In this document: one piece after another, positions 33,814 to 42,299 of the stretch | How the letters are laid out: each line of letters opens with the position of its first letter | Position numbering within the stretch: position 1 is the stretch's first letter | NCBI GenBank assembly: GCA_027451525.1 | Contig: DAIDJF010000010.1 | Coordinates: 1 to 64,000 of the forward strand | Reading direction: 5' to 3' | DNA length: 64,000 nt | Source: Ktedonobacterales bacterium | GTDB taxonomy: Bacteria > Chloroflexota > Ktedonobacteria > Ktedonobacterales > Ktedonobacteraceae | The notes under the pieces: model-generated | Seen by the model: the letters and a program-made list of their open reading frames with translations, nothing else | What the model was told of the DNA's origin: nothing | Databases searched by the model: none | Translations under genes and position numbers: made by a program

Positions 33814-34692
33814 ATGGTACAGAATACTGCGGATACCGTCAGTGCGCCGCAGCGACGCACTGGGCGGGCCGTCCATTACAATCTCAGCTATATTGTGCAG
33901 GGCGAGGAATATGGAACCGATGGCGCAATCGTCCTGCTGCATGATATTCCGTCAGGGGCCTTCGCCTGGGAGAGCATCCTACCACAACTTGTCGGCCTTA
34001 AACGAGCCATTTATGCGATTGATATGCTTGGCTATGGCCTGTCGGATCACCCCTGGCCCGCCGATACCTCCGTCTGGGGTGAGGCTGATGTTTTATCTTT
34101 CCTTATTAATCAACTTAATCTGACCAATATTGTGTTGGTGGGACACGGCTTGGGCGGAGGCGTCGCGCAAATTCTGGCTACGCGCCTGATACGCCAGCGG
34201 GTCGCCGCCCTGGCTCTGCTCGATACGGTCTGCTATTTACATGCCTTTGCTCCCAACTGGCCTTTGTCTGAGATGACGAAACGCCAGGAGTTTGATGCTC
34301 CACAGCATACCGAACTCGAAGCGATGCTCCATGATTTGCGCGAGGCTCTACCAGCCGCGACACAGAACGCGGAGAGCTTTGCACAGGTCATTGATCAGTA
34401 TGTACAGCCCTGGGGGAGTGAACTGGGCAAAGAGGTCTTGCTCCAGCATATTCGTCTCCTGCTACCCAACTATGTTAATTCGGTTTCCTCGGACCTCAAA
34501 GCATTGGCAAAGCCCACGCTTATCTTGTGGGGTGAGCAGGATCAGCAGAACCCTGTTATGTACGCGCAACGTCTGCATCGCGAGATGGCAGGCTCACAAC
34601 TTGTGATTGTGCCCAACGCGGGTCATCTGGTGCTCTTCGATACTCCAAACGCGGTCGCTGACGCTTTGGTGAAATTTGTGCAGGGCTTATAA
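33814..34692 (+). CDS. Alpha/beta-hydrolase fold protein lacking the nucleophile Ser
   Basis: A 292-residue protein with the complete alpha/beta-hydrolase layout: oxyanion strand IVLLHDIPSGAFAWESIL, YAIDMLGYGLSDHP, the nucleophile elbow, a cap region, LILWGEQDQQNP (acid) and NAGHLVLFDTP (His). The elbow reads LVGHGLGGGVAQ: the G-x-S-x-G serine is Gly (codon GGC at the place of AGC). Ordinary Ser-hydrolase chemistry is therefore not possible unless a different residue serves. It may be a binding protein or a recently inactivated enzyme. The ATG at 33814 has GAGAGGA 5 bases upstream. Confidence 0.88.
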   Translation: MVQNTADTVSAPQRRTGRAVHYNLSYIVQGEEYGTDGAIVLLHDIPSGAFAWESILPQLVGLKRAIYAIDMLGYGLSDHPWPADTSVWGEADVLSFLINQLNLTNIVLVGHGLGGGVAQILATRLIRQRVAALALLDTVCYLHAFAPNWPLSEMTKRQEFDAPQHTELEAMLHDLREALPAATQNAESFAQVIDQYVQPWGSELGKEVLLQHIRLLLPNYVNSVSSDLKALAKPTLILWGEQDQQNPVMYAQRLHREMAGSQLVIVPNAGHLVLFDTPNAVADALVKFVQGL

Positions 34693-34696
34693 GACA

Positions 34697-34725
34697 AGTA
34701 GGGCGACCCTCGCGGTCGCCCTGCT
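34697..34725. repeat. GGGCGACC hairpin repeat, probable terminator
   Basis: AGTAGGGCGACC (34697-34708), loop CTCGC, GGTCGCCCTGCT (34714-34725): 11 of 12 pairs. It begins 5 bases after the hydrolase stop and lies between two convergent genes, exactly like the copy at 23453-23481. Confidence 0.8.
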
Positions 34726-34744
34726 GCTGTTACTTTGTTTTTCT

Positions 34745-34948
34745 TTAGGATGCTTTTTTTCTCTGTGCTGGTGTGGCAAGCTGGAGCCGTTGCTCACTCT
34801 GCACCCGACGATTATACTCATCGACGGCTCGTAGATAGGCTTGATAAAACCGCTCAAGCCCTGCTACAGGCATACCTTGCTCTTCAGCCATCACCAGTTC
34901 ATACCACTTTTGCTGTACGCGCTGCTCGGCGTATTCACGCTCTGTCAT
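34745..34948 (-). CDS. Small conserved-looking helical protein, 67 aa
   Basis: Not recognised. The sequence is highly helical and charged (EREYAEQRVQQKWYELVMAE, FYQAYLRAVDEYNRRVQSEQ) with a Lys-rich end and no membrane segment. It lies 45 bases downstream of the Rad52-like gene on the same strand, so the two probably share a transcript. The ribosome site is weak (GAGAAAG about 14 bases upstream), and translation may rely on the upstream gene. Confidence 0.55.
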   Translation of the reverse strand: MTEREYAEQRVQQKWYELVMAEEQGMPVAGLERFYQAYLRAVDEYNRRVQSEQRLQLATPAQRKKAS

Positions 34949-34993
34949 CAAATGACTACTTTCTCAGAAAACGCGGACGCGCTACATGGGTTA

Positions 34994-35782
34994 CTAGGAA
35001 GCTTTGTTCTGCTGTTTCTGCTCGCGGTATTCCGCAGTGAGTTGTTGAATGAGCTTTTTCGCGTTGAGATAGCTCAACGTGCCCTGTTCCTCTGCACCAT
35101 CTTTACCGAGATGCTCGCGCAATTTGCGGATGCTGGAGAGTTGCTGCTCCGTTGCCAACGCGGACGCAGATGGCTCGGCGGCTGACGCACTGCCATTATT
35201 ACTGCCCTGTGGCTGACCCTGCACGCGAACGGGAGCCAGAGGCGCACTTCCATTGCCACTATTGCCATTGCCGTTTACAGATGCAGGGTAACGCTCGACG
35301 GGACTATCGACGATGCGATGAGCCTCGTCAAGTTCGGGGGCAAACTGCGTGCCATAGCCGAGAGCTGCCAACGCGCGTCCAATCGCGCCCGTCTCGGCCT
35401 TTTCAATGAAATCGGGGAAACTCGCCGCCTTCTCCGACTTCGTGCCTGTCGCTATGCCACCCTTGCCATCCTTAACGGTGGCCTTGAAGATCACAAAACC
35501 ATTGGCATGCTTGATCACCTTCTCGCTGCGGCGCTTCTCCTGGCTCCAGACAAAGGTTTCCTCTTCTGTATCGCGGTCGAGATCAAGATGCAGCATCTCG
35601 GTTTCTATCATTCCCTGCGGACAAATGGTGCGAAACCAGACGAGCCGCCATTGTACGGGCAGATAGTCCTTTGCACCTTGACTACTTTTCAACTGAATGA
35701 GGTGTTCGTTAGGATTGAACGAACGCGGCTGCTGAGTCTGCTCGTCGTGTTCGCGCTCCCGCACGTTCTCCTGGTCACTCAT
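34994..35782 (-). CDS. Rad52/Sak-like single-strand annealing protein (putative)
   Basis: A 262-residue protein. Residues about 25-150 (LKSSQGAKDYLPVQWRLVWF, then FKATVKDGKGGIATGTKSEK and FIEKAETGAIGRALAALGYG) match the pattern of Rad52-like annealing proteins of phages and DdrA, in which the EKAETxAIGRALA block is a hallmark. A low-complexity Asn/Gly/Ser/Ala linker follows, then a C-terminal TEQQLSSIRKLREHLGK to LSYLNAKKLIQQL domain often found at the end of such annealing proteins. A role in DNA repair or recombination is inferred. The ribosome site AAAAGGAG is clear. No phage genes surround it. The promoter at 35815-35843 is consensus and carries an SOS-like site. Confidence 0.55.
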   Translation of the reverse strand: MSDQENVREREHDEQTQQPRSFNPNEHLIQLKSSQGAKDYLPVQWRLVWFRTICPQGMIETEMLHLDLDRDTEEETFVWSQEKRRSEKVIKHANGFVIFKATVKDGKGGIATGTKSEKAASFPDFIEKAETGAIGRALAALGYGTQFAPELDEAHRIVDSPVERYPASVNGNGNSGNGSAPLAPVRVQGQPQGSNNGSASAAEPSASALATEQQLSSIRKLREHLGKDGAEEQGTLSYLNAKKLIQQLTAEYREQKQQNKAS

Positions 35783-35798
35783 GGTTTTCGCTCCTTTT

Positions 35799-35843
35799 GA
35801 ATATTTGTTCTAATATTATAGAACGGAATGCCACTTCTGTCAA
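35799..35843 (-). promoter_or_regulatory. Consensus promoter with SOS-like site before the Rad52-like gene
   Basis: Minus strand TTGACA (35838-35843), a 17-base spacer and TATAAT (35815-35820): both hexamers are perfect. Just downstream, over the predicted start point, GAACAAATATTC (35799-35810) differs by one base from GAAC-N4-GTTC, the LexA box known from Bacillus. A GTTCTA/TAGAAC pair also flanks the -10. LexA control is inference. Confidence 0.7.
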
Positions 35844-36161
35844 GTTTGGTACATAGGAATATTCTTTTTACGGGGAGCCGAAACGGAAAAAGTTGACAAT
35901 AACCTTATTTATAAGAGGAAGTTTTTATGCGAGGGCGCGCAGCATCTCTATGCCCTGCGCGATAAATTGTTCGTCGTTGCAGTACGCACCATAGAGCAGG
36001 AACGCATAGGGGATGTAATCCAGGTAAAAGGCTATGCGTTGCCAGAAGGTGCTATCTATAAGGAAGCATACAGAATTGGGATGAGTAAGCTGGGAAAACC
36101 TCTTGACAGGGTATGATAATATATATCCCAGAAGAAGGGTTGCTGCAACCCTGGTAAATCT

Positions 36162-36237
36162 GGTGGCGTAGCTCAGTCGGTAGAGCAAGGGACTCATAAG
36201 CCCTGTGTCACAGGTTCGATTCCTGTCGCCACTACCA
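36162..36237 (+). tRNA. tRNA with CAU anticodon, probably tRNA-Met (elongator)
   Basis: A complete 76-base cloverleaf with encoded CCA. The acceptor stem is GGTGGCG/CGCCACT (one G-T pair), the D arm is GTAGCTCAGTCGGTAGAGC, the anticodon CAT is at 36195-36197 and the T arm is ACAGGTTCGATTCCTGT. Position 73 is A. The anticodon stem has an A31-G39 mismatch and not the GGG/CCC pairs of an initiator tRNA. Elongator Met is the best call; tRNA-Ile2 with lysidine cannot be excluded. A perfect AGGGTTGC-T-GCAACCCT palindrome (36136-36152) lies just upstream. Confidence 0.93.
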
Positions 36238-36253
36238 ATTGTCAATAATTTCG

Positions 36254-36291
36254 AGCGAGTCTTCTATAAAGGAACTCGCTTTTTTATTTTT
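36254..36291 (+). terminator. Intrinsic terminator after the tRNA gene
   Basis: AGCGAGT (36254-36260) pairs with ACTCGCT (36274-36280) over a 13-base loop, followed by TTTTTATTTTT. It starts 17 bases after the tRNA CCA end. Confidence 0.9.
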
Positions 36292-36376
36292 CTGCCTCTT
36301 CTCCTATTGCTTCTCTTGAACATATGCGCTATGATACAGTTGGCTCTTAATGTCTCAAGAATCTGGAGGAAGCAGG

Positions 36377-39300
36377 ATGGCCGCTAAAAATAAACAACAA
36401 GAGGGAGCAAGCCAGGAGGGGCGGCTGATTCCCACTTCGCTACATAATTCGTCACGTGTGAGCAGCGCGGCGGGAGGAGTTGGCTCCCAACGTTCATTGC
36501 GCGGACGTGGAGGGCAGCAAGATGCCGATGTGCCTAGTGTAAGTAGAAGACGGGCCAGTGGTCCGCCCGCTGGGAAGCCCCCAACACGGAGCAGATCTGC
36601 AAAAGGTCAGAGCAATGCGCGCGCGAAATCGCCAACGCGCTCGTCTCGTTACGGGGCAAATATGCCGCCAGAAGATGATACCCGTGATGCTCGTGTCATT
36701 AATTGGCTTATCAATCAGTGGAAAAATCTAGAGGCTCATCAGCGACAAAATGTGTATAGCGTGTTACTCCTTTTCTTATCGCTTATATTGCTTGGCTCAC
36801 TGACCATATTTCGTCACGCATTCATCCTTAAAGGAATTAATAATCTCTTCATTTTGCTTTTTGGCTGGTCAGCATATATCTGGGCACTCGGATTAGTTGT
36901 TTTCGCGGTTGCACACTTGCTGGAGAGCGTACAAAGGCGCTCGATCATCAGTTGGCGATTGGTCATCGGGCTCTGTTCCATCATCTTGCTCGTCCTGTTT
37001 GAAAGCCATTTATTATTCCCCACTCTTAACGTTGGTTCTATTGCCGGGTTCATCACCGGATTTCTGATAGGCTGGGGAGCACTTATTGGGCATATTATTT
37101 TGCTGGGTCTGCTGATCGCCGCTATTGTCATCACGTTTCAAATCACCTTTGGACATGTCATGTTGCTCATACACGCGATCCAGCGGACTATTCCGCAACG
37201 GACTGTCTTGGAACAGGATGACGAACTCGAGGCAGAACCATCGCCCTTTCAAGGACAGCGACCTCGTTTTAGCCGCTATAGCGGTTTTCAGGCCAGCGAT
37301 TACAGTGATGAGACCGTGAAAGATGTTCCAACTCCCTCACCGCGTGGCAGACGCCAGGGGCCAGCAGGCCAGCGTGGCACGCCAACCCCCGCGCAGGATA
37401 GCAGTCGTGGACGGCGTCCGCAGGTAGCTGAGAGTGAGAATGATGATGAGTCTATCGAGTTTGAGCCTGATTTTAACATAGAAGACGATGATCCGCGCAA
37501 CGATATTAACCTGCACAAACAGGAGGTTGGTCTGGTTCCACGTGGCCCTCGTGATCCAGCGCCGCGCAACGCTGTGGAGTATCAGCGGGCCGTGCAAGGC
37601 GTTAGTCAGCAGCAACTTCCTTTCCACGCAGCAAACGCGGAGCAGCCACCCGTGAGCCGAAGGGCAAGCCGTAGAGCTGATGCGCTGGATGAGATGGAAC
37701 CACTTCAACCTAATCCGCGCAATCGTGCGAAAGGCGCGCGTGGAGTAGCGGAGGTCGATGGCACAAATGGCGGGCAGGACGCGCAAGCACCTTCGCTCTG
37801 GAAAATTCCTGATACCGCGCTCCTACACAATCCAGAAGACGTGAAATTGCAGATGCTCGGTGAGGATACCGCGTCGCTGGCGCGTTTGATTCAAGAGACG
37901 CTGCGTAGTTTCCGCGTGGATGCCGAGGTGCGTCAGGAAGATATTAGTATTGGCCCAACGGTTATTCGTTTCGGTATTCGTCCGACAGGCAAGCCGGAGA
38001 TGACGCAGGACGAGAAAGGTCGTCCTGTGCCCGTACGCGATGCTAGCGGCAATATTGTCTACGAGACACGGACCCGTGTTAGCCGTATTATGGCCTTGCA
38101 GAATGATCTTGCACTGATGTTGGAGGCCAAGTCAATTCGTATGGAGGCTCCTGTGCCGGGCCGTCCCTACGTGGGCGTGGAGATTCCCAACAAGAACAGT
38201 CGTCTGGTCACACTGCGTGAAGTGCTGGAGAGCAAAGAATATTTAGCCGCGAAGGCCAAGTCGAAACTGGCGATTGGCTTGGGCAAAGATGTCGCGGGTC
38301 AGGTGCGCGTCGGCGACCTCACGCGTATGCCGCACCTTTTGATCGCTGGCGCGACTGGGGCAGGTAAGTCGGTCTGTATTAATACGATTATTGCGAGCTT
38401 TTTGACCCAGGCCACGCCTGAAGATGTGCGTCTGCTGATGGTTGACCCCAAGATGGTCGAATTGAGCATGTATAACGGCATTCCTCATCTGCTCTCGCCC
38501 GTTGTCACAGAGGTCGAGAAGGTTGTGCCGTTGCTCAAGAACGCGATTACCGAGATGGAACGCCGCTATCGTCTCTTTTCACAACTGGGAGTGCGTAATC
38601 TGGACGGTTATCGCAAAATGCGTGCTGAGAAGCAGGCAAAAGGTGATGGTTCACTTGCCAATATGCCTGCGATTGTGATTATTATTGACGAATTAGCGGA
38701 CCTGATGATGGCGGCACCAGAAGAGGTAGAAGGTATGATCTGCCGTCTGGCACAGCTGGCACGTGCGACGGGCATTCACCTCGTGGTTGCGACGCAGCGA
38801 CCATCGGTTGATGTTATCACAGGTCTGATTAAGGCCAATATCCCCACGCGCATCTCGTTCATGGTTAGCTCCGCCGTTGACTCACGCACGATCATTGACA
38901 TGGGCGGCGCGGAACGCCTGCTTGGACGTGGTGACATGCTCTATCTGCCAGCGGACGCTGGTCGCCCAGAGCGCATTCAGGGCGCGTTCCTTGCCGACGA
39001 CGAGGCGGAGGCTCTGGTGCAATACTGGCGACAACAGTTTGCGCAACAGGCGGCGCAGGCGATTGGTACAGGCAATCCCGCGCAACAGGGCCAGCCTCAA
39101 TCAGCCGTACCGGCATTAGTTGAACCGGGTTGGGAGATCAAAGAAGAGGCGGAAGAGGGCTTCGAGTTAGAGGACGATCTGCTAGATGAGGCAGAAGAGG
39201 TGGTGCGTGAATACGGGAAAGCCTCAATCTCGCTGCTTCAACGGCGCCTGCGCGTTGGCTATTCGCGCGCTGCTCGCCTGATAGACCTGTTAGAGGAGCG

Positions 39301-39529
39301 CGGTGTGATTGGGCATGTTGAGCAGGGCGGACGCTCACGCGAGGTATTTGAGCAGGGGAACAATGGCAATAACGGACGCTATGGGCGCAATGGTGGCGAT
39401 GAAGGTCATAGCCTTGCCGACGAGGTGGCTGCGATTGCCTCCGAGGAGAAGGCTCGTGATGAGTTTTTACGCAAACAGGCGGAGATGCGCAAGCCTGGCC
39501 GTCCGCCCCAGGACGATGAAGAAGTATAG
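36377..39529 (+). CDS. ftsK: FtsK/SpoIIIE-type DNA translocase
   Basis: A 1050-residue septal DNA pump. An N-terminal Ser/Arg/Gly-rich tail of about 110 residues precedes four membrane helices (about 130-265). A long charged and Pro-rich linker follows (about 270-470). The motor has ARTRVSRIMALQNDLALMLE, Walker A GATGAGKS (about 657-664) and Walker B VIIIDELADLMM (about 768-779), plus ATQRPSVDVITGLIKANIPT. The C-terminal gamma winged helix (ASISLLQRRLRVGYSRAARL) would read polar DNA motifs. The start at 36377 has GGAGGAAGCAGG directly upstream. It moves chromosomes at division and, in spore formers, into the spore. Confidence 0.96.
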   Translation: MAAKNKQQEGASQEGRLIPTSLHNSSRVSSAAGGVGSQRSLRGRGGQQDADVPSVSRRRASGPPAGKPPTRSRSAKGQSNARAKSPTRSSRYGANMPPEDDTRDARVINWLINQWKNLEAHQRQNVYSVLLLFLSLILLGSLTIFRHAFILKGINNLFILLFGWSAYIWALGLVVFAVAHLLESVQRRSIISWRLVIGLCSIILLVLFESHLLFPTLNVGSIAGFITGFLIGWGALIGHIILLGLLIAAIVITFQITFGHVMLLIHAIQRTIPQRTVLEQDDELEAEPSPFQGQRPRFSRYSGFQASDYSDETVKDVPTPSPRGRRQGPAGQRGTPTPAQDSSRGRRPQVAESENDDESIEFEPDFNIEDDDPRNDINLHKQEVGLVPRGPRDPAPRNAVEYQRAVQGVSQQQLPFHAANAEQPPVSRRASRRADALDEMEPLQPNPRNRAKGARGVAEVDGTNGGQDAQAPSLWKIPDTALLHNPEDVKLQMLGEDTASLARLIQETLRSFRVDAEVRQEDISIGPTVIRFGIRPTGKPEMTQDEKGRPVPVRDASGNIVYETRTRVSRIMALQNDLALMLEAKSIRMEAPVPGRPYVGVEIPNKNSRLVTLREVLESKEYLAAKAKSKLAIGLGKDVAGQVRVGDLTRMPHLLIAGATGAGKSVCINTIIASFLTQATPEDVRLLMVDPKMVELSMYNGIPHLLSPVVTEVEKVVPLLKNAITEMERRYRLFSQLGVRNLDGYRKMRAEKQAKGDGSLANMPAIVIIIDELADLMMAAPEEVEGMICRLAQLARATGIHLVVATQRPSVDVITGLIKANIPTRISFMVSSAVDSRTIIDMGGAERLLGRGDMLYLPADAGRPERIQGAFLADDEAEALVQYWRQQFAQQAAQAIGTGNPAQQGQPQSAVPALVEPGWEIKEEAEEGFELEDDLLDEAEEVVREYGKASISLLQRRLRVGYSRAARLIDLLEERGVIGHVEQGGRSREVFEQGNNGNNGRYGRNGGDEGHSLADEVAAIASEEKARDEFLRKQAEMRKPGRPPQDDEEV

Positions 39530-39698
39530 GGAAGAAGAGATCAGGCAAAATCTAAACTGTGACAATTCTATGCCAGAAAGGCATCTGCTTTATTCCTGGT
39601 CTGGCAATATTTGTGCTGGCTTCAATCCTCTAGATGCGCGAGTATCGTAGCCAGCACACTTTTGCTAATACCATCAGTGCCGCCTGATAGCTTGCCTC

Positions 39699-41222
39699 CT
39701 ATGGCACGTTTTGCAGATACTTGGGCGTGTGGCGCGCTTTGGTTTGTTGCTCAAAAGCGTAAGCTAGCTTGATAAGCGTTGGCTCTGAGAAAGCACTGCC
39801 CATAAAGGTGATGCCAACAGGCAGTTCAAAGATGTAGCCCATCGGCACGCTAATCGCCGGATAGCCCGCGAGGGCCGCAGGTTGTGAGCAACTGCCCGTA
39901 CCATGATCGCCATTAACGAGATCAATCAACCATGCCGGGCCGCCCGTTGGCATCACGAGCGCGTCTAGATGGTGTTGCTCCATCACCGCGTCGATGCCCT
40001 CCGCACGCGCAAGACGGCGATTCTTCTCCAATGCCGCCAGATAGTTCTCATCAGTGAGTGTGCCAGTCTCTTGCGCTTGAAGCAGCAACTCCTGCTGGAA
40101 ATAGGGCATCTCCTGCTCAGCATGTGCATTGTTGAAGGCGATGATCTCTGCCAGCGAACGTACAGGCGACTCCTCGAGGTTTTGCAGATAGGCATTTAGA
40201 TTAGCCTTGAACTCGTAGAGCAGGACGGTCATCTCCGTATCTGTCTGATCAATCTCCTTTGCGGTTGGGATATTCATTGGGTCAATGACTTCCGCTCCCG
40301 CCGCACGCATCACCGCGATGGCCTGTTCAAGCAGTGCATCGACACGCGCATCATAGCCGCTGTAGACCTCACGAGCGATGCCGATACGTGCGCCTTGCAG
40401 ACCTTTGCTATCGAGAAATTGCGTATAGTCATGGTAAAACTTGCCTGTGCTCTGTTGTGTTGCCGCGTCATGTTCATCCACACCGACCAGCGCACCAAGT
40501 ACGGCGGCGGCGTCGGCGACGGTACGCCCAAAGGGACCAACTGTATCCTGGCTATGGGAGATGGGAATGACACCAGCGCGACTGGTCAGGCCGACTGTTG
40601 GTTTAATACCCACGACCGCGTTCATGTTAGCGGGGCAAAGAATAGAACCATCTGTCTCTGTGCCGAGCGAAGCGGCCGCGAGACCAGCCGCGACCGCTGT
40701 TGCTGAGCCTGAGCTTGAGCCACAAGGCGTGCGATTGAGCACATAGGGATTGAGAACCTGCCCGCCACGTCCACTCCATCCACTACTCGAATGACTGGAG
40801 CGGAAATTTGCCCACTCGCTCAAACTGCTCTTACCGAGAATGATCGCTCCCGCAGCACGCAACTGCTGAACCACAAAAGCTTCGCGCGCGGGACGTGAGC
40901 CAAGCAGAGCGAGCGAACCCGCTGTTGTCTGCATGCGGTCGGTAGTCGCGATATTGTCTTTAAGCAAGAGCGGGATGCCGTGCAAAGGGCCGCGAGGACC
41001 ATGTTCCTTGCGCTCAGCGTCTAGTTGTTGCGCGATAGCTCGTGCATCCGGGTTGATCTCGGCCAGCGCGTTGATGCATGGTCCCTGCCGATTGATGGCC
41101 TGAATACGTTGCAGGTACATATCAACAAGGTGCAGTGAAGTCAGTTGTCCATTCGTCAGGGCAGCTTGTAGCTCCGCAATTGTCGCTTCAGCTAACTGCG
41201 GATGGGGAAAGGTGTTTTCCAT
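39699..41222 (-). CDS. Amidase signature family enzyme
   Basis: A 507-residue amidase. The catalytic Ser-cisSer-Lys triad is visible: Lys in PLLLKDNIATTD, the glycine-rich GRTPCGSSSGSATAVAAGLA and the nucleophile Ser in GTETDGSILCPA. A further KPTVGLTSRAGVIPISHSQD fits the family. It could be a peptide amidase, a nylon-type amidase or a relative of GatA; no gatB/gatC genes are near, and EGIDAVMEQHHLDALVMPT near the end is typical of the stand-alone amidases. No signal peptide. The gene is convergent with ftsK and monocistronic. Confidence 0.92.
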   Translation of the reverse strand: MENTFPHPQLAEATIAELQAALTNGQLTSLHLVDMYLQRIQAINRQGPCINALAEINPDARAIAQQLDAERKEHGPRGPLHGIPLLLKDNIATTDRMQTTAGSLALLGSRPAREAFVVQQLRAAGAIILGKSSLSEWANFRSSHSSSGWSGRGGQVLNPYVLNRTPCGSSSGSATAVAAGLAAASLGTETDGSILCPANMNAVVGIKPTVGLTSRAGVIPISHSQDTVGPFGRTVADAAAVLGALVGVDEHDAATQQSTGKFYHDYTQFLDSKGLQGARIGIAREVYSGYDARVDALLEQAIAVMRAAGAEVIDPMNIPTAKEIDQTDTEMTVLLYEFKANLNAYLQNLEESPVRSLAEIIAFNNAHAEQEMPYFQQELLLQAQETGTLTDENYLAALEKNRRLARAEGIDAVMEQHHLDALVMPTGGPAWLIDLVNGDHGTGSCSQPAALAGYPAISVPMGYIFELPVGITFMGSAFSEPTLIKLAYAFEQQTKARHTPKYLQNVP

Positions 41223-41322
41223 AAAATGATGGCCTCACAATGTGAAAGGTTCTCACTCGAACGCGAGAACCTTATAAGAAGATAGAAAAATAGCAATATA
41301 CTGACTACACCACAGATGGCAG

Positions 41323-42261
41323 CTATGGTTGTAGCAGTCCGGCATGCCAGACATCAATTGAATGCTCGACCGAATTGATATAGGCACTATCGTTGTTATT
41401 ATCCGTCGGTGGAGCATAGCGCGGGATAATCTGACTGACCGTTGTTAACCCCCACTGAGCAACGTAGAGGTTCCGAATTAAACTATACCACGCCTGGAAA
41501 CCAGCTTCCCAGGTTGGGAACCATGCATAGTTATCCTGGCACTTAAAATTAGGAATGCAGCGCAAATTACCAAGCGAAAGACTTGAACGCGCCTCGCCTT
41601 GTGTGCCAAAATCACTCTCGTGAAAGAAGAAGGCCAGGGCAAAGGCCGGGTCAATACCGTATTGGACGCCTAGATTGTACAATGCCTGCCCTTTGCCAGC
41701 GGCGGGAGAATTGTAGGTTGCCAGCACGCGATTGATAAAGTCGGCGGTAAGCGTTGGTTTGCCCAGCACCGAGTAAGGGCCAGAACTGGGGAGAATAGGA
41801 ACCTTGGGCGGAAGAGGCGCATTTGATTGCCACGAATTGGCGAGATTGCCTCCAACCTGGATGGAATACACTTTGCCGCCTGTGAAATTGATCAATTGTG
41901 GGTCACCGCCATGCTGGTAGATGCCTGCTGAAAGGAGTACACCCAAACCGACAACCACACACACGATGCTGATAATGAGTGGATTGACCCAGAAACGATG
42001 ACGTGCCAGAGGCGGTGGAGCATACTCATTGACAACAATCGGTTTCCGTGGTTCCAGGACAATCGTTTCGGGGGCGATTTGAACCAAATTTTGTGTACTT
42101 TGACGAGATGGCTTGGACGCCGGAGCGGTTGATGTTTGTGTCTCATCCTCAACATCAATCTCTATTGCTGGAAGTTGCCGCGTCGCGCGCTGAGGTATGG
42201 GCGTCGTCTGCTGAGAACGTTCCCGCATGATCGATTTGTCGGCGTAGCTACCGCTTGCCAT
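41323..42261 (-). CDS. Membrane-anchored glucosaminidase-like wall hydrolase
   Basis: A 312-residue protein. A polar N-terminus of about 90 residues, rich in Gln, Thr and Pro, precedes one helix (NPLIISIVCVVVGLGVLLSAGIY, about 93-115). The outer domain includes YNLGVQYGIDPAFALAFFFH and ESDFGTQGEA, the catalytic-Glu region of the glucosaminidase/lysozyme-like fold, followed by SLGNLRC and WFPTWEAGFQAWYSLI. It probably cuts glycan strands of the wall; FlgJ- or LytG-like activity is inferred. AAGGAG stands 7 bases before the ATG. A GAAC-N4-GTTC palindrome overlaps the promoter zone at 42280-42299. Confidence 0.8.
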   Translation of the reverse strand: MASGSYADKSIMRERSQQTTPIPQRATRQLPAIEIDVEDETQTSTAPASKPSRQSTQNLVQIAPETIVLEPRKPIVVNEYAPPPLARHRFWVNPLIISIVCVVVGLGVLLSAGIYQHGGDPQLINFTGGKVYSIQVGGNLANSWQSNAPLPPKVPILPSSGPYSVLGKPTLTADFINRVLATYNSPAAGKGQALYNLGVQYGIDPAFALAFFFHESDFGTQGEARSSLSLGNLRCIPNFKCQDNYAWFPTWEAGFQAWYSLIRNLYVAQWGLTTVSQIIPRYAPPTDNNNDSAYINSVEHSIDVWHAGLLQP

Positions 42262-42279
42262 GTACAGGCTCCTTAATAT

Positions 42280-42299
42280 AATAGAACTTGTGTTCTATT
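42280..42299 (-). promoter_or_regulatory. LexA-box-like palindrome before the glucosaminidase gene
   Basis: AATAGAAC-TTGT-GTTCTATT is a perfect 8-4-8 palindrome. Its core GAAC-N4-GTTC equals the LexA box of Bacillus-type bacteria. On the minus strand it lies between TTACAA and TTATAT, i.e. in a promoter spacer, 19 bases before the start codon. A bound repressor would shut the gene. Confidence 0.6.

Noticed and set aside
34994-35782. Prophage region
   Set aside because: Only one phage-like gene (annealing protein); no integrase, terminase, capsid or attachment repeats around it.
36103-36130. Promoter for the tRNA gene from TTGACA at 36103
   Set aside because: TTGACA is perfect, but no -10 hexamer lies at 16-18 bases; the AT-rich stretch after it is too close.
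35925-36245. 106-codon open frame opposite the tRNA
   Set aside because: The start (GSGDRNRTCDTGLMSPL) is the usual false protein from the antisense of a tRNA. The end (QRIAFYLDYIPYAFLLYGAY) looks more protein-like and may be a remnant, but cannot be supported.
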